64,000 nt of DNA from Tessaracoccus sp. MC1865 (GCF_017815535.1 NZ_CP072596.1:62001-126000), one strand, 5' to 3'. Positions 32,541 to 41,122 are shown, counted from the stretch's first letter. The notes: generated from the letters alone by a model not told the origin. A program made the numbers and translations.

Positions 32541-34447
32541 TCGCTCCCCTTCGGCGGAAGGCCTTGATCCGCCCGCGCCCGTTCGCGGCGGACGGCGGCG
32601 ATGCGCCACGCGGTGCCTCCCAGCACCACTGCACCCGATACGACGATGATGATCCAGCCGACGCGCCCAAGATCGGTGGCCGTGATTTCGATGGGCGGGC
32701 CCTCGGAGAGGAGCTGGCCCTCTGCGGTCACCAACCGGGGCCGCACCAGGGCGACTCCGTTGGCGGCGGCCTCCGGCGTGATCGTGATGGTGGCGGTGCC
32801 CCGTGCGGGCACCTCGACAGCCTTGACGCCCGGCACGCTGATGCGCTGCGGGGCGTCGGAACTGAACTCGACCCCGACGACGATGGGGATGTCCAGATCG
32901 TTGCTGAGCGTGGCGGGGAACTCGTTGACCCGCGCCCCCATCACGTAGTTGGCCGCGGCCCGCAGGGTGACGCGGGAGAGGTCCACCTCCGCCGGCGACG
33001 CGGCGTTGAGGTAGTCGACGGCGGCGGCCTCCGTCGGGAACCCCTTCGAGTAGACGGTGGCCCCCACGGCGGCCAGGTCGTAGGCCTCCGCGCTGGGGGT
33101 GAGGTCCGCCATCAGCGAGGCGTTGCCCGTCTGCTCGTCCAGCGCCGCCACCAGTTCCTGGTAGGCCGCCGGCGTCTGGGCGTCGGCCCAGCGCAGCGGC
33201 TCCGCGGGGGTGGTGGTGGCGGGGACGTGCTCGCGGTAGGGCGCGAGCTCGTTGTCGATGGCGGCGGCCTCCGGGGTGTCGATCACGTACAACGGCGGGC
33301 GGGGCGCGAGCAGTTCGTCGGCGATCTTGCGGGCCAGCTGCACGCCGGCTGGCAGGGCGGTGACCGCGCCCTGCGGGGCTGCGGTGAGCACGCGGGGCGG
33401 GCCGACGCTGGCGCCGGTGGCGTTGCGGATCACCACGGTGCTGAATTCGCCCAGTTTGCTGACCAGATCCGTGTTGGCGCCCTCGTCGAGGACGGCCACC
33501 GACGGCAGATCGAGGAGGTCCTGGGGCGTGGCCTCGCGCGCCCAGGCCAGCACACGCGGCAGCTGGCCGGTGGCGTCGACGCGGACCAGATCCGGGTTGG
33601 CGAACGGGAGGCGCCACAGACGACCGTCGTCGGCCAGGGCGTCGACCCGCTCGACCCAGCGCAGGGCCACCCCGTTGGCGGGTCGTGCCTCACCGGCGAC
33701 GGTGTGCTCGGCGCTGAGCCACTGCACGGCCTGGTAGAGCGCCGGGTCCACGGCGCTGATGACGCCGGGTCGTTCGGCGGAGCTGAGGAGGGTCTCGAGG
33801 CGGCCGCTGAGCTGCTCCGTGAGCGAGTCGTCGAGGAACGTGCCGTCCGGCAGCCACGAGGGGGTGCCCGCCAACACCACGAGGGCGCTGGAGCCCACCG
33901 GCTGCTGCGTGGCCGGGGTGACGACCTGGGCGCGGCCGACCACCATGTTCTCGGCGTCGTCGGGGATGCCGCGCACCTGGACGCCCAGGAGGTAGACCGC
34001 CTCGTCGCGGCCGAGGGGGACCTGCGAGGGGCCCTCGGCGACGAGCTCGGCGACGGTGGCGCGGACGGTGAAGTTGGCGCGCTCGCCGGGGCCGAACGGC
34101 TCGTCGCGGGTCAGGATGTCGAGGTTTCCGGCGGCCTCTTCGAACAACCGGTTGCCGACGGGCAGGTTCGCGGTGATGGAGGTCAGCTCGTCGGTGGTGA
34201 GGATGGGCACCGGGGCGCGCCAGAAGTGCACGTTGACGTAGCGGATGGGGGTGGTGGAGACGTTCGTCAGCCGCCCCTGGATCTCGACGACCTGCTCGGG
34301 GTTGTCCAGATTGAGCGTGGGGGTGGAGATGGAGGTGATCTCCACATCGAGGTATTCGGAGGCTGCGTTCGCCGTCGACGGGGTGCCGACGAGGCCCATC
34401 GCCAACAGCATCGCTGCCAGCAGGGCACGCAGCAACCGACCGACCAT
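32537..34447 (-). CDS. DUF6049-type secreted membrane protein, MurJ neighbour
   Basis: The 636-residue product starts at ATG 34447 with a signal sequence (LLRALLAAMLLAMGLVGTPSTANA). The body is a large extracytoplasmic region rich in beta strands (DVEITSISTPTLNLDNPEQVVEIQG, then WLSAEHTVAGEARPANG), and a single helix near the C-terminus (IIIVVSGAVVLGGTAW) is followed by a basic tail. This architecture matches the protein encoded just before MviN in mycobacteria and most actinobacteria. Its function is unknown but the linkage to murJ suggests a cell-envelope role. The stop overlaps the murJ start, so the genes are coupled. Confidence 0.8.
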   Translation of the reverse strand: MVGRLLRALLAAMLLAMGLVGTPSTANAASEYLDVEITSISTPTLNLDNPEQVVEIQGRLTNVSTTPIRYVNVHFWRAPVPILTTDELTSITANLPVGNRLFEEAAGNLDILTRDEPFGPGERANFTVRATVAELVAEGPSQVPLGRDEAVYLLGVQVRGIPDDAENMVVGRAQVVTPATQQPVGSSALVVLAGTPSWLPDGTFLDDSLTEQLSGRLETLLSSAERPGVISAVDPALYQAVQWLSAEHTVAGEARPANGVALRWVERVDALADDGRLWRLPFANPDLVRVDATGQLPRVLAWAREATPQDLLDLPSVAVLDEGANTDLVSKLGEFSTVVIRNATGASVGPPRVLTAAPQGAVTALPAGVQLARKIADELLAPRPPLYVIDTPEAAAIDNELAPYREHVPATTTPAEPLRWADAQTPAAYQELVAALDEQTGNASLMADLTPSAEAYDLAAVGATVYSKGFPTEAAAVDYLNAASPAEVDLSRVTLRAAANYVMGARVNEFPATLSNDLDIPIVVGVEFSSDAPQRISVPGVKAVEVPARGTATITITPEAAANGVALVRPRLVTAEGQLLSEGPPIEITATDLGRVGWIIIVVSGAVVLGGTAWRIAAVRRERARADQGLPPKGSE

Positions 34448-34454
34448 CACCGTC

Positions 34455-35399
34455 TCATGGTAGACGGGCCGCGGGAAGATTGAGTTGCGCGCGCTCCCGG
34501 AGGGCGGATCCGGCGCGGCCCTCGACGTGCGCGGCGGCGGACGCCAGGGCGTGCCGCAGCCACTGCCTCGGCTCATCCGAGGCGAGCCGGCCCCAGGCGA
34601 GGCCGGCCACGAAGGAGTCGCCTGCCATCACGGACTGGATGGCTCGCTCGACGGGCAGTGAGCCGTACTCCGCGACTCCGTGAGGATCCGGGACATAGGC
34701 CACCCCGCGCGCCCCCAGCGACACCATCGGTAACCGAACCCCCGCGCGGCGGAGGACCTCCAACGCGACGGCGACCCGGTCCTCCTGCGGTGCGGCCGCG
34801 ACCTCCGGGATGGCCAGGATCTCGTCGTCGTTGGGCTTGAAGGCCAGCAAGCCTGGCACGTCGAGAGCGGCGACGAGGGCGTCCTTCTGCGCATCGACCA
34901 CCACCTCCGCGCCGCGTTCCAGCACCGAGCGGGCCAGGTCTGCCCACGTCGTGGCGGGCAGGCCGGTGGGGGTGGATCCGTTGAGGGTGACGATGTCGCC
35001 CGGCTGCACATCCGCCAGCAGGGCGTCGACGAGGGGGCGGACGTCGGCCGGCCCGGAGAGGGTGAAGCCCTGCGCGACGAAGTGTGCCGCCACCTTCTCG
35101 CCCGCGGCGTCGATGAGGGTGAGGTTGTGCCTGGTCGCGCCCGGCACGGTGACGAGCCGGTGCGCGATCCCCTCCGCCGTGAGCCGGCCCGAGTAGTCCT
35201 TCTCGTCATCGGTCCCGACGAGGGCGTAGGCGACCGTGGGTACGCCCAACGCGACGGCGGCCCGGGCGCAGCTGATGCCCTTCCCGGAGCAGACGCTGCT
35301 GAAGGCGTCCATCGGGGAGACGCCGCCCCAGACGGTGTCGCCGACGGTGAAGTAGTCGTCGTAGCCCGTGTTGAGGGTGACAGTGCGCAGAGTCCGCAT
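34455..35399 (-). CDS. PfkB family carbohydrate kinase (1-phosphofructokinase-like)
   Basis: A 314-residue ribokinase-superfamily kinase. It has the GKGISCARAAVALG substrate-binding motif near residue 40 and the C-terminal catalytic motif MAGDSFVAGLAWG, where the usual GAGD reads MAGD and the base Asp is kept. The pattern is nearest to the 1-phosphofructokinase/tagatose-6-phosphate kinase branch, but no PTS genes are adjacent. The reaction should be ATP-dependent phosphorylation of a sugar phosphate; the exact sugar is open. It ends seven bases before the DUF6049-type gene and may therefore lead the murJ operon. Confidence 0.75.
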   Translation of the reverse strand: MRTLRTVTLNTGYDDYFTVGDTVWGGVSPMDAFSSVCSGKGISCARAAVALGVPTVAYALVGTDDEKDYSGRLTAEGIAHRLVTVPGATRHNLTLIDAAGEKVAAHFVAQGFTLSGPADVRPLVDALLADVQPGDIVTLNGSTPTGLPATTWADLARSVLERGAEVVVDAQKDALVAALDVPGLLAFKPNDDEILAIPEVAAAPQEDRVAVALEVLRRAGVRLPMVSLGARGVAYVPDPHGVAEYGSLPVERAIQSVMAGDSFVAGLAWGRLASDEPRQWLRHALASAAAHVEGRAGSALRERAQLNLPAARLP

Positions 35400-35494
35400 G
35401 CCCTCAACCTACTCACGCCACCATGTCGGCGTCGCAGGATTGCCTGCGTCGCCTGTCAGGCCGGCGGTGGGGGCAGGGCAATTGTCGGTCGTCG

Positions 35495-35500
35495 TAGAGT
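35495..35500 (+). promoter_or_regulatory. Candidate -10 element of a leaderless transcript
   Basis: TAGAGT ends six bases before the GTG at 35507, and no Shine-Dalgarno sequence is seen. The spacing fits transcription starting on the start codon. No clear -35 is visible at 17 bases. Confidence 0.35.
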
Positions 35501-35506
35501 TCAGCT

Positions 35507-37318
35507 GTGCGCAGCATCATTCGGATCATGGCTACGGCCAGGGAATTGTGGCCCCTCTACGTCAGCATCGTCCTGGGGGCCATCCTGGTGTCGGCCACCG
35601 CGCTGCTCACGCCGTTCGTGATCGGCCGGGCCACCGACACCGTCGTCAGCATCGCCTCGGGCGACGGCGGTAACTGGACGGACCTCATCTGGTACGCCGT
35701 CGTGCTGCTGGTGATCGCCCTGGCCAACTCGCTGCTGACCAACATCGCCGGCTACTTCGGCGACCAGATGTCGGTGAAGCTGCGCGCCATCCTGTCGGGT
35801 CGCTACTTCCACAAGCTCCTGCGCCTGCCGCAGCGCTACTACGACAACGAACTGACCGGCAAGATCGTCAGCCGGCTGAACCGGTCCATCACCTCGATCA
35901 CCGACTTCCTGCAGACCTTCGCCAACAGCTTCTTCCCCACCGTCGTCACCTTGCTCGCGGTGCTGGTCATCACGGCGTTCTACTCGCCGTGGCTGTCGCT
36001 GCTGCTGATCATCATCTACCCGACGTTCGTGTGGCTGACCGCCATCACCTCGCGCCGGTGGATGGTGTGGGAGAAGCAGAAGAACGACCACTACGACATC
36101 GCCGGCGGCCGCTTCGCCGAGGTCATCGGCCAGATGCGCGTGGTCAAGTCCTTCGTCGCGGAGAAGCGCGAGCTCAAGGGGTTCAACGAGCACTACGACA
36201 ACACGCTCACCCTCACGAGGTCCCAGTCGGCGTTCTGGCACCGGATGGACTTCTGGCGCCGGGCGGCGCTCGACCTGGTGTTCTTCGGCGTCTACGCCAT
36301 CATCTTCGTGCAGGCGGCGCGCGGCGACTACACCGTGGGCGCGATGGTGCTGCTCATCCAGCTCACCGCCATGGCCCGCCAGCCCGTCACCTCCATGAGC
36401 TACTGGGTGGACCTCACCCAGCGCGCCGTGGTCGGGAGCGAGGAGTACTTCAACGTGATGGCGGAGATCGATGAGCCCAACAACGCGCTGGAGGCGGAAC
36501 CCACCGCGGAGGTGAAGTGGACCGACGAGGACCCGGTCATCGCGTTCGACGACGTCGACTTCGGCTACGACGACGGTGACGGCGGCAGCGACAACCTGGT
36601 GCTGCGCGGCATCGACCTGGCCGTCAACCGCGGGGAACGCGTGGCCTTCGTCGGCGAATCCGGCGGCGGCAAGACCACGCTGGTCAACCTCATCATGAAG
36701 CTGTACCCGGCCACCCGGGGCGAGATCCGGGTGCATGGCCAGTCCGTCCGCGACGTGCCGACGGTGGCGCTGCGCAAGGCGATCGGCGTGGTCTTCCAGG
36801 ACGCGAACCTGTTCAGCGGCACCATCCGCGAGAACATGGAGTACGGCCGCCCCGGAGCCACCGACCAGGAACTCACCGTCGCGGCGCAGCGGGCCAACGC
36901 GCTGGATTTCATCTCCCGCCTGCCCAACGGTTTCGACACCGAGATCGGCGAGCGGGGCATCAAGCTGTCCGGCGGCCAGAAGCAGCGGCTGTCCGTGGCG
37001 CGGGCGCTGCTGAAGGACGCCCCCATCCTGATCCTCGACGAGGCCACCAGCTCGCTCGACACCAAGGCCGAGCGGGCCGTCCAGGCCGGGCTCGAGCAAC
37101 TCATGGTGGGCAGGACCACGCTGATCATCGCGCACCGCCTCTCCACCATCGCGTCGGTGGACCGCATCGTGACGCTCCGCGAGGGTCGCATCGACGAGGT
37201 GGGCTCTCCCGCCGAGCTGGCGCGCTCCGGCGGCATCTACGCAGAGCTCCTGGCGCTGCAGGGCTCGGAGAACAAGGCGGACAAGGCACGCCTGCTCGCG
37301 TACGAGATCACGCAGTAA
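35507..37318 (+). CDS. ABC exporter (half-transporter: membrane domain fused to ATPase)
   Basis: A 603-residue type IV ABC half-transporter. Six membrane helices (about 15-300) precede the nucleotide-binding domain: Walker A GESGGGKTTL near 385, the signature SGGQKQRLSVARALL near 490, Walker B ILILDEATSSLD and the switch His in IAHRLST. It should act as a homodimer exporting lipids or drugs. The GTG at 35507 is chosen because a TAGAGT box ends six bases upstream (leaderless type); the ATG at 35528 is an alternative. It converges on the Crp/Fnr gene with 21 bases between stops. Confidence 0.87.
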   Translation: MRSIIRIMATARELWPLYVSIVLGAILVSATALLTPFVIGRATDTVVSIASGDGGNWTDLIWYAVVLLVIALANSLLTNIAGYFGDQMSVKLRAILSGRYFHKLLRLPQRYYDNELTGKIVSRLNRSITSITDFLQTFANSFFPTVVTLLAVLVITAFYSPWLSLLLIIIYPTFVWLTAITSRRWMVWEKQKNDHYDIAGGRFAEVIGQMRVVKSFVAEKRELKGFNEHYDNTLTLTRSQSAFWHRMDFWRRAALDLVFFGVYAIIFVQAARGDYTVGAMVLLIQLTAMARQPVTSMSYWVDLTQRAVVGSEEYFNVMAEIDEPNNALEAEPTAEVKWTDEDPVIAFDDVDFGYDDGDGGSDNLVLRGIDLAVNRGERVAFVGESGGGKTTLVNLIMKLYPATRGEIRVHGQSVRDVPTVALRKAIGVVFQDANLFSGTIRENMEYGRPGATDQELTVAAQRANALDFISRLPNGFDTEIGERGIKLSGGQKQRLSVARALLKDAPILILDEATSSLDTKAERAVQAGLEQLMVGRTTLIIAHRLSTIASVDRIVTLREGRIDEVGSPAELARSGGIYAELLALQGSENKADKARLLAYEITQ

Positions 37319-37339
37319 AACGCACCGGCGACTTCTGAC

Positions 37340-38026
37340 TCAGCCCGTGGCGCCGGACCTGTCCAGCAGCGCGTCGATGTCGCGGATCACGATGCCCCGG
37401 CGGCCGTGGAGGCCGAGCACGCCGTCGTCGACGAGCTTGCGCAACTGACGGCTGAGCGTCTCCGGAGTGGTACCCAGGTGCGAGGCCACGTCCTTCTTGG
37501 CCATCGGCAGTTCCACCTCTGCCCCCTCCGGAGTGGAGGTGGAGGGCAGATCCAGCAGGTAGCTGGCCAGGCGCGCGCCGACGTCGGTGCCGCTCATGGC
37601 GGCCAGCATGCGCTCGGCGTTGGCCAGCCGCTCCGACTGGACCTGCAACATCCGCACGGCGATGCCGGGATAGCGGGCCACCAGGGCGGCGAGGTCGTCG
37701 TGGTCGAAGGTGCACATCGACGCCTCGGTGTCGGCGTAGGCGTAGTGGGTGGGGCGACGGCCCAGAACGAAGGCGTCCTCCCCGAGCACGTCCCCCACGC
37801 TGAGCACCCGCACGACGTGTTCGCGGCCGCCCTCCGACAGGTGCACCACCCGGACCCGGCCGGAATGCACCACGAAGAGTCGCCGGCTGCGGTCCCCGGC
37901 GGCCACCACCTGGTCGCCGGCGTCGAAGTGGAGCGGTCGGGCGAACCCCGCCACCTCCAGCTGCTGGGTGTGGTCGAGGCCCTTGAAGATCGGCACGAGG
38001 GAAACGCAGGTATCGCCGGTTGACAT
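37340..38026 (-). CDS. Crp/Fnr family transcriptional regulator
   Basis: A 228-residue regulator with a cyclic-nucleotide-binding-type beta barrel (about 10-120, FDAGDQVVAAGDRSRRLFVVHSG) and a winged helix-turn-helix (KKDVASHLGTTPETLSRQLRKL, about 175-197). The recognition helix ETLSRQL is that of FNR/DNR-type proteins. The classical N-terminal four-cysteine cluster of FNR is absent: only Cys7 and one central Cys occur, so direct iron-sulphur sensing is unlikely. Heme, nitric oxide or redox sensing as in DNR-type regulators is possible. It diverges from the HMA/P-type ATPase genes across an FNR-like box. Confidence 0.83.
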   Translation of the reverse strand: MSTGDTCVSLVPIFKGLDHTQQLEVAGFARPLHFDAGDQVVAAGDRSRRLFVVHSGRVRVVHLSEGGREHVVRVLSVGDVLGEDAFVLGRRPTHYAYADTEASMCTFDHDDLAALVARYPGIAVRMLQVQSERLANAERMLAAMSGTDVGARLASYLLDLPSTSTPEGAEVELPMAKKDVASHLGTTPETLSRQLRKLVDDGVLGLHGRRGIVIRDIDALLDRSGATG

Positions 38027-38060
38027 GGCTCAAGTATGCACCTGCTCGGTCCGTTCCTGC

Positions 38061-38074
38061 TTGACGTAGGTCAA
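38061..38074. promoter_or_regulatory. FNR-like binding site
   Basis: TTGAC-GTAG-GTCAA is a perfect 5-4-5 palindrome of FNR/DNR type. Its centre is 41 bases upstream of a transcription start predicted from the TAGCTT box at 38097-38102, the class II activator position. It lies between the divergent Crp/Fnr regulator and the metal-transport genes. Confidence 0.75.
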
Positions 38075-38096
38075 GGACTCGGTGGCGGTTCCGGCG

Positions 38097-38102
38097 TAGC
38101 TT
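38097..38102 (+). promoter_or_regulatory. Candidate -10 of the HMA/ATPase operon
   Basis: TAGCTT lies 29 bases from the centre of the FNR-like box and 44 bases before the HMA start codon. The -35 region is replaced by the box, as expected of an activator-dependent promoter. Confidence 0.45.
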
Positions 38103-38145
38103 CGACTCATCGGCAACAACGCCGGAATGAATAGAAGGAACCGAC

Positions 38146-38379
38146 ATGACCACGCAGACCACCACCCGCACCATCCTCCGCGCCGAGGGCTTCAGCTGCC
38201 CCTCCTGCGTCGCCAAGATCGAGAAGGCCGTCGGCCAGCTCCCCGGCGTCGCCCGAGTGAAGGTCCACTTCGCCTCCTCGCGGATCGAGGTCGACCACGA
38301 CGTCGAGGCCACCAGCGTCGACGACCTGGTCGCCGCCGTCGCCAAGGTTGGCTACACCGCCCGTCCGTCGGCTTTCTGA
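38146..38379 (+). CDS. Heavy-metal-associated (HMA) domain protein
   Basis: A 77-residue soluble protein made of one HMA fold. The metal-binding loop is GFSCPSCVAKIEK (Cys18, Cys21), with the beta-alpha-beta-beta-alpha-beta continuation ending VGYTARPSAF. Such chaperones bind copper(I) or zinc and hand it to P1B ATPases. Here the motif is CPSC, between the usual CxxC of copper chaperones and that of zinc ATPases. AGAAGGAA precedes the ATG. The ATPase gene, which lacks its own HMA domain, starts 14 bases downstream, so the two probably form a split transporter. Confidence 0.87.
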   Translation: MTTQTTTRTILRAEGFSCPSCVAKIEKAVGQLPGVARVKVHFASSRIEVDHDVEATSVDDLVAAVAKVGYTARPSAF

Positions 38380-38393
38380 GGGGTTAGGTAGCC

Positions 38394-40328
38394 ATGCATG
38401 CCCGTCTTCATCGCTGGGCGATCCCCGCCGTTTCCGGCGCCCTGATCGTCGTCGCACTGGTCCTCGGCCAGGTCGCTCCGTCCGCCGGCGAGTACTTCAT
38501 GCTCGCCGCGGCGGTGGTGGCCGGCGCCCCCGTCGTCAAGAAGGCCTGGCTCGCCCTGCGGGTCAAGGTCATCGGCATCGACCTGCTGGTGGCCGTCGCG
38601 GCCATCGGCGCGATCGCCATCGCCAACTACTGGGAGGCCGCAGCCGTCACGTTCCTCTTCGCGTTGGGTCACGCCCTCGAGAACGCCACCCTCGCCAAGA
38701 CCCGCTCCGCGCTGGCCGAACTCGTCGCGCTGGCACCCACCACCGCCACGGTGATCCGCGACGGCGAGCAGGTCGAGGTGCCCGCCCATACCGTCGAAGT
38801 CGGTGAAACGGTCATCGTCAAGAACGGTGGGCGGGTACCCGTCGACGCCGACGTGGTCAGCGGCCAGGCCGCCGTCGACGAGGCCGCCATCACCGGCGAG
38901 TCCATCCCGGTCGAGAAGTCGGCCGGCTCAGAGGTGTACGCCGGCACCATCGTCGCCGACGGCTTCCTCACCCTCAGCGCCACCGGCGTGGGCGCCGACA
39001 CCACCCTGGCCCGCATCGTCCACCGCGTCGAGGAGGCTCAGGACGCCAAGGCCCGCACCCAGCAGTTCATGGAGCGGTTCTCCAAGTGGTACACCCCCGG
39101 CATCATCGCGCTGGCCGTCGTCGTGGGGCTCCTCACGATGGACCTCGAACTGGCGCTCACCCTGCTCGTCATCGGCTGCCCCGGCGCGCTGGTGATCTCC
39201 GTGCCCGTCGCCCTCGTGGCTGGCATCGGCCGCGCGGCCCGCGACGGCATCCTCATCAAGGGTGGCGAGTTCCTCGAGACCGCGGCCAAGATCGACGTGG
39301 TGGCGCTGGACAAGACCGGCACCATCACCCGCGGCGAGCCGCGGCTCACCGACATCATGAGCCGGACTCTCGGCGACGACGAGGTCCTCCGGTGGGCCGC
39401 TCAGGCCGAGGCAGGCTCCGAGCATCCCCTCGCCGTGCCCGTCCTCGACGAGGCCCGCGAGCGCGGGATCACCGTCCCTGCCGTCCCGGAGCACGTCCGC
39501 TCCGTGCCCGGCCACGGCGTGGTCGCGATGGTGCAGGGCCGCGAGGTCGCCGTCGGTAACGTCGCCCTCATCGAGAAGGCCCTCCGCTCCTCGCAGGCAC
39601 CCGCAGGGCGCCAGTGGGCGGAGGCCGCAGTCGAGGAGTTGTCCGCGGCCGGCCGCACGCCGCTGCTGGTGGCTCTCGACGGTGACATCATCGGGGCACT
39701 CGGTGTCGCCGACACCGTCCGCGACGAAGCTGCCGAACTCGTCGCCTCCCTGCACGCCGCCGGCGTCAAGCGAGTCCTGATGCTCACCGGCGACAACCAG
39801 CGGGTCGCCGATTCCGTCGCCGCCCAGGTGGGGATCGACGACGCCCGCGCGTCGCTGCTGCCCGAGGACAAGCTGGAGGTCATCCGCCAGCTCCAGGCCG
39901 AGGGCCACACCGTGGCCATGGTGGGCGACGGCGTCAACGACGCCCCCGCGCTCGCGCTCGCGGACGTCGGCATCGCGATGGGTGCAGCCGGCTCGCCGGT
40001 GGCCGTGGAGACCGCCGACATCGCGCTGATGACCAGCCGCCTCAGCCGCATCCCGGACGCGATCTCGCTGGCCAAGCGCACGGCCGGGGTCATGCGGGCC
40101 AACATCGTGATCGCCCTGATCACGGTGGGCACCCTGCTGGCAGGCGTCCTGTTCGGTGGCGTCACCATGGCGATCGGCATGCTCGTCCACGAGGCCTCCG
40201 TGCTGGTGGTCATCGTCAACGCGATGCGCCTCCTGCGCCGCAGGACCAGCGCCTCGCAGCCCCGGCTGCGCCCCCGGGTGGGCGACCGGCAGCTCGCCAC
40301 GGAGCGGAAGCCTGAGCTGGTTCGCTGA
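38394..40328 (+). CDS. P1B-type heavy-metal ATPase with a CPG motif
   Basis: A 644-residue cation pump. It has all catalytic motifs: TGES near 168, DKTGT near 306 (phosphorylated Asp), the HMA-ATPase SEHPLAVPVL near 343, and GDGVNDAP near 510. The membrane metal site, normally CPC, reads IGCPGALVIS near residue 260, so one ligand is replaced by Gly. There is no N-terminal HMA domain; it is encoded separately upstream. The substrate is therefore uncertain among zinc, cadmium, cobalt, iron and copper. Control by the FNR-like site suggests expression under low oxygen or nitric oxide. A strong terminator follows. Confidence 0.85.
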   Translation: MHARLHRWAIPAVSGALIVVALVLGQVAPSAGEYFMLAAAVVAGAPVVKKAWLALRVKVIGIDLLVAVAAIGAIAIANYWEAAAVTFLFALGHALENATLAKTRSALAELVALAPTTATVIRDGEQVEVPAHTVEVGETVIVKNGGRVPVDADVVSGQAAVDEAAITGESIPVEKSAGSEVYAGTIVADGFLTLSATGVGADTTLARIVHRVEEAQDAKARTQQFMERFSKWYTPGIIALAVVVGLLTMDLELALTLLVIGCPGALVISVPVALVAGIGRAARDGILIKGGEFLETAAKIDVVALDKTGTITRGEPRLTDIMSRTLGDDEVLRWAAQAEAGSEHPLAVPVLDEARERGITVPAVPEHVRSVPGHGVVAMVQGREVAVGNVALIEKALRSSQAPAGRQWAEAAVEELSAAGRTPLLVALDGDIIGALGVADTVRDEAAELVASLHAAGVKRVLMLTGDNQRVADSVAAQVGIDDARASLLPEDKLEVIRQLQAEGHTVAMVGDGVNDAPALALADVGIAMGAAGSPVAVETADIALMTSRLSRIPDAISLAKRTAGVMRANIVIALITVGTLLAGVLFGGVTMAIGMLVHEASVLVVIVNAMRLLRRRTSASQPRLRPRVGDRQLATERKPELVR

Positions 40329-40338
40329 GGCTTCCTGT

Positions 40339-40371
40339 CGAACCTGTGCGGCGTCCTGCCGCACAGGTTCG
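40339..40371 (+). terminator. Intrinsic terminator after the P1B ATPase gene
   Basis: A perfect 14-bp stem (CGAACCTGTGCGGC and its complement) closes a GTCCT loop, 11 bases after the stop codon. The downstream strand ATCTGCTTCT is moderately T-rich. It ends the HMA/ATPase operon. Confidence 0.85.
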
Positions 40372-40439
40372 ATCTGCTTCTCCCCGAGCGGCCCACGCGT
40401 CGATAGCATCGATCGGCAACAGAGCTGAAGGGGATCCGC

Positions 40440-41063
40440 ATGCCGTGGTTGGAGATCGTCGGGTGGCTGGGCTCCATCCTGGTGGTGTGGTCGCTGACGC
40501 TGGGCAGCGTGCTCCGGTTCCGCTGGATGAACCTCACCGGGTCCGTCATCGCCGCCGTCTACAACGGGATCATCGAGGTGTGGCCGTTCATGGCGATGAA
40601 CGCCGTCATAGTGCTGATCAACATCTACTGGCTCAGCCGCCTCTACCGCGAGCGGCACGACGCCGCCGTCTACGAGGTGGTCCCGGTCAGCCCGGACGAC
40701 GCGTACCTGGCGCGGGTGCTCAGCGTGCACGCCGACGACATCGCGGCCACCCACACGGGCTTCCGGCCCGAACTCCTCAACCGGGGGGACCGCCACGCCT
40801 GGTTGGTGGTGCGCGGCGACGAGACGGTCGGGGTCACCGTGGTGCGTGACGCCGGCAACGGTGAGGGCATCGTCGAACTGGACTGGGTCAGCCCCCGCTT
40901 CCGCGACTTCACCCCCGGCGAGTTCGTGCACCGTCGCTCCGGCATTTTCGAGGAACTCGGCCTGGAACGGGTGGTGGTGGAGCGACCGGAGAAGCACCTG
41001 ACGGAGTACCTCAGCCGGGTGGGCTTCGCTCCCGAGGGCGACCGCTGGGTGCGCGCCGTGTGA
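40440..41063 (+). CDS. Membrane protein with C-terminal GNAT-like domain
   Basis: The 207-residue product has two parts. Residues 1-70 form three short hydrophobic helices (IVGWLGSILVVWSLTLGS, then WPFMAMNAVIVLINIYWL), resembling the YgjV/small inner-membrane family. Residues 78-207 look like a GNAT acyltransferase fold: WLVVRGDETVGVTVV, then IVELDWVSPRFRDFTPGEFVH as the core strand and helix, and GLERVVVERP...YLSRVGFAPEGDRW at the end. The typical acetyl-CoA loop (R/QxxGxG/A) is not obvious, so enzymatic activity is doubtful. It lies alone between a terminator and an MFS pump. Confidence 0.6.
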   Translation: MPWLEIVGWLGSILVVWSLTLGSVLRFRWMNLTGSVIAAVYNGIIEVWPFMAMNAVIVLINIYWLSRLYRERHDAAVYEVVPVSPDDAYLARVLSVHADDIAATHTGFRPELLNRGDRHAWLVVRGDETVGVTVVRDAGNGEGIVELDWVSPRFRDFTPGEFVHRRSGIFEELGLERVVVERPEKHLTEYLSRVGFAPEGDRWVRAV

Positions 41064-41066
41064 CAC

Positions 41067-41083
41067 CGTTGCGCCACGCAACG
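41067..41083. promoter_or_regulatory. 17-bp palindrome upstream of the DHA2 pump
   Basis: CGTTGCG-CCA-CGCAACG is a perfect 7-3-7 dyad just after the preceding stop. It could be an operator: its centre is about 46 bases before the likely transcription start at the GTG of the pump gene. It could also be a weak terminator for the upstream gene. Confidence 0.5.
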
Positions 41084-41108
41084 ATTTCGGACTGGAGTGG
41101 GCCGGGCG

Positions 41109-41114
41109 TACATT
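41109..41114 (+). promoter_or_regulatory. Candidate -10 element of a leaderless transcript
   Basis: TACATT ends eight bases before the GTG at 41123, which has no ribosome binding site. The distance fits a leaderless mRNA. Confidence 0.35.
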
Positions 41115-41122
41115 GGGCGGTT

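Noticed and set aside
32564-34483. A long open frame antisense to the DUF6049-type gene
   Set aside because: Its translation is low-complexity and the minus strand has a signal peptide, membrane helix and a conserved neighbour, so the sense gene is preferred.
38061-38074. FNR-like box as a half of an ordinary terminator hairpin
   Set aside because: A 5-bp stem with a 4-base loop is too weak for termination and the position relative to a -10 box fits an activator site.
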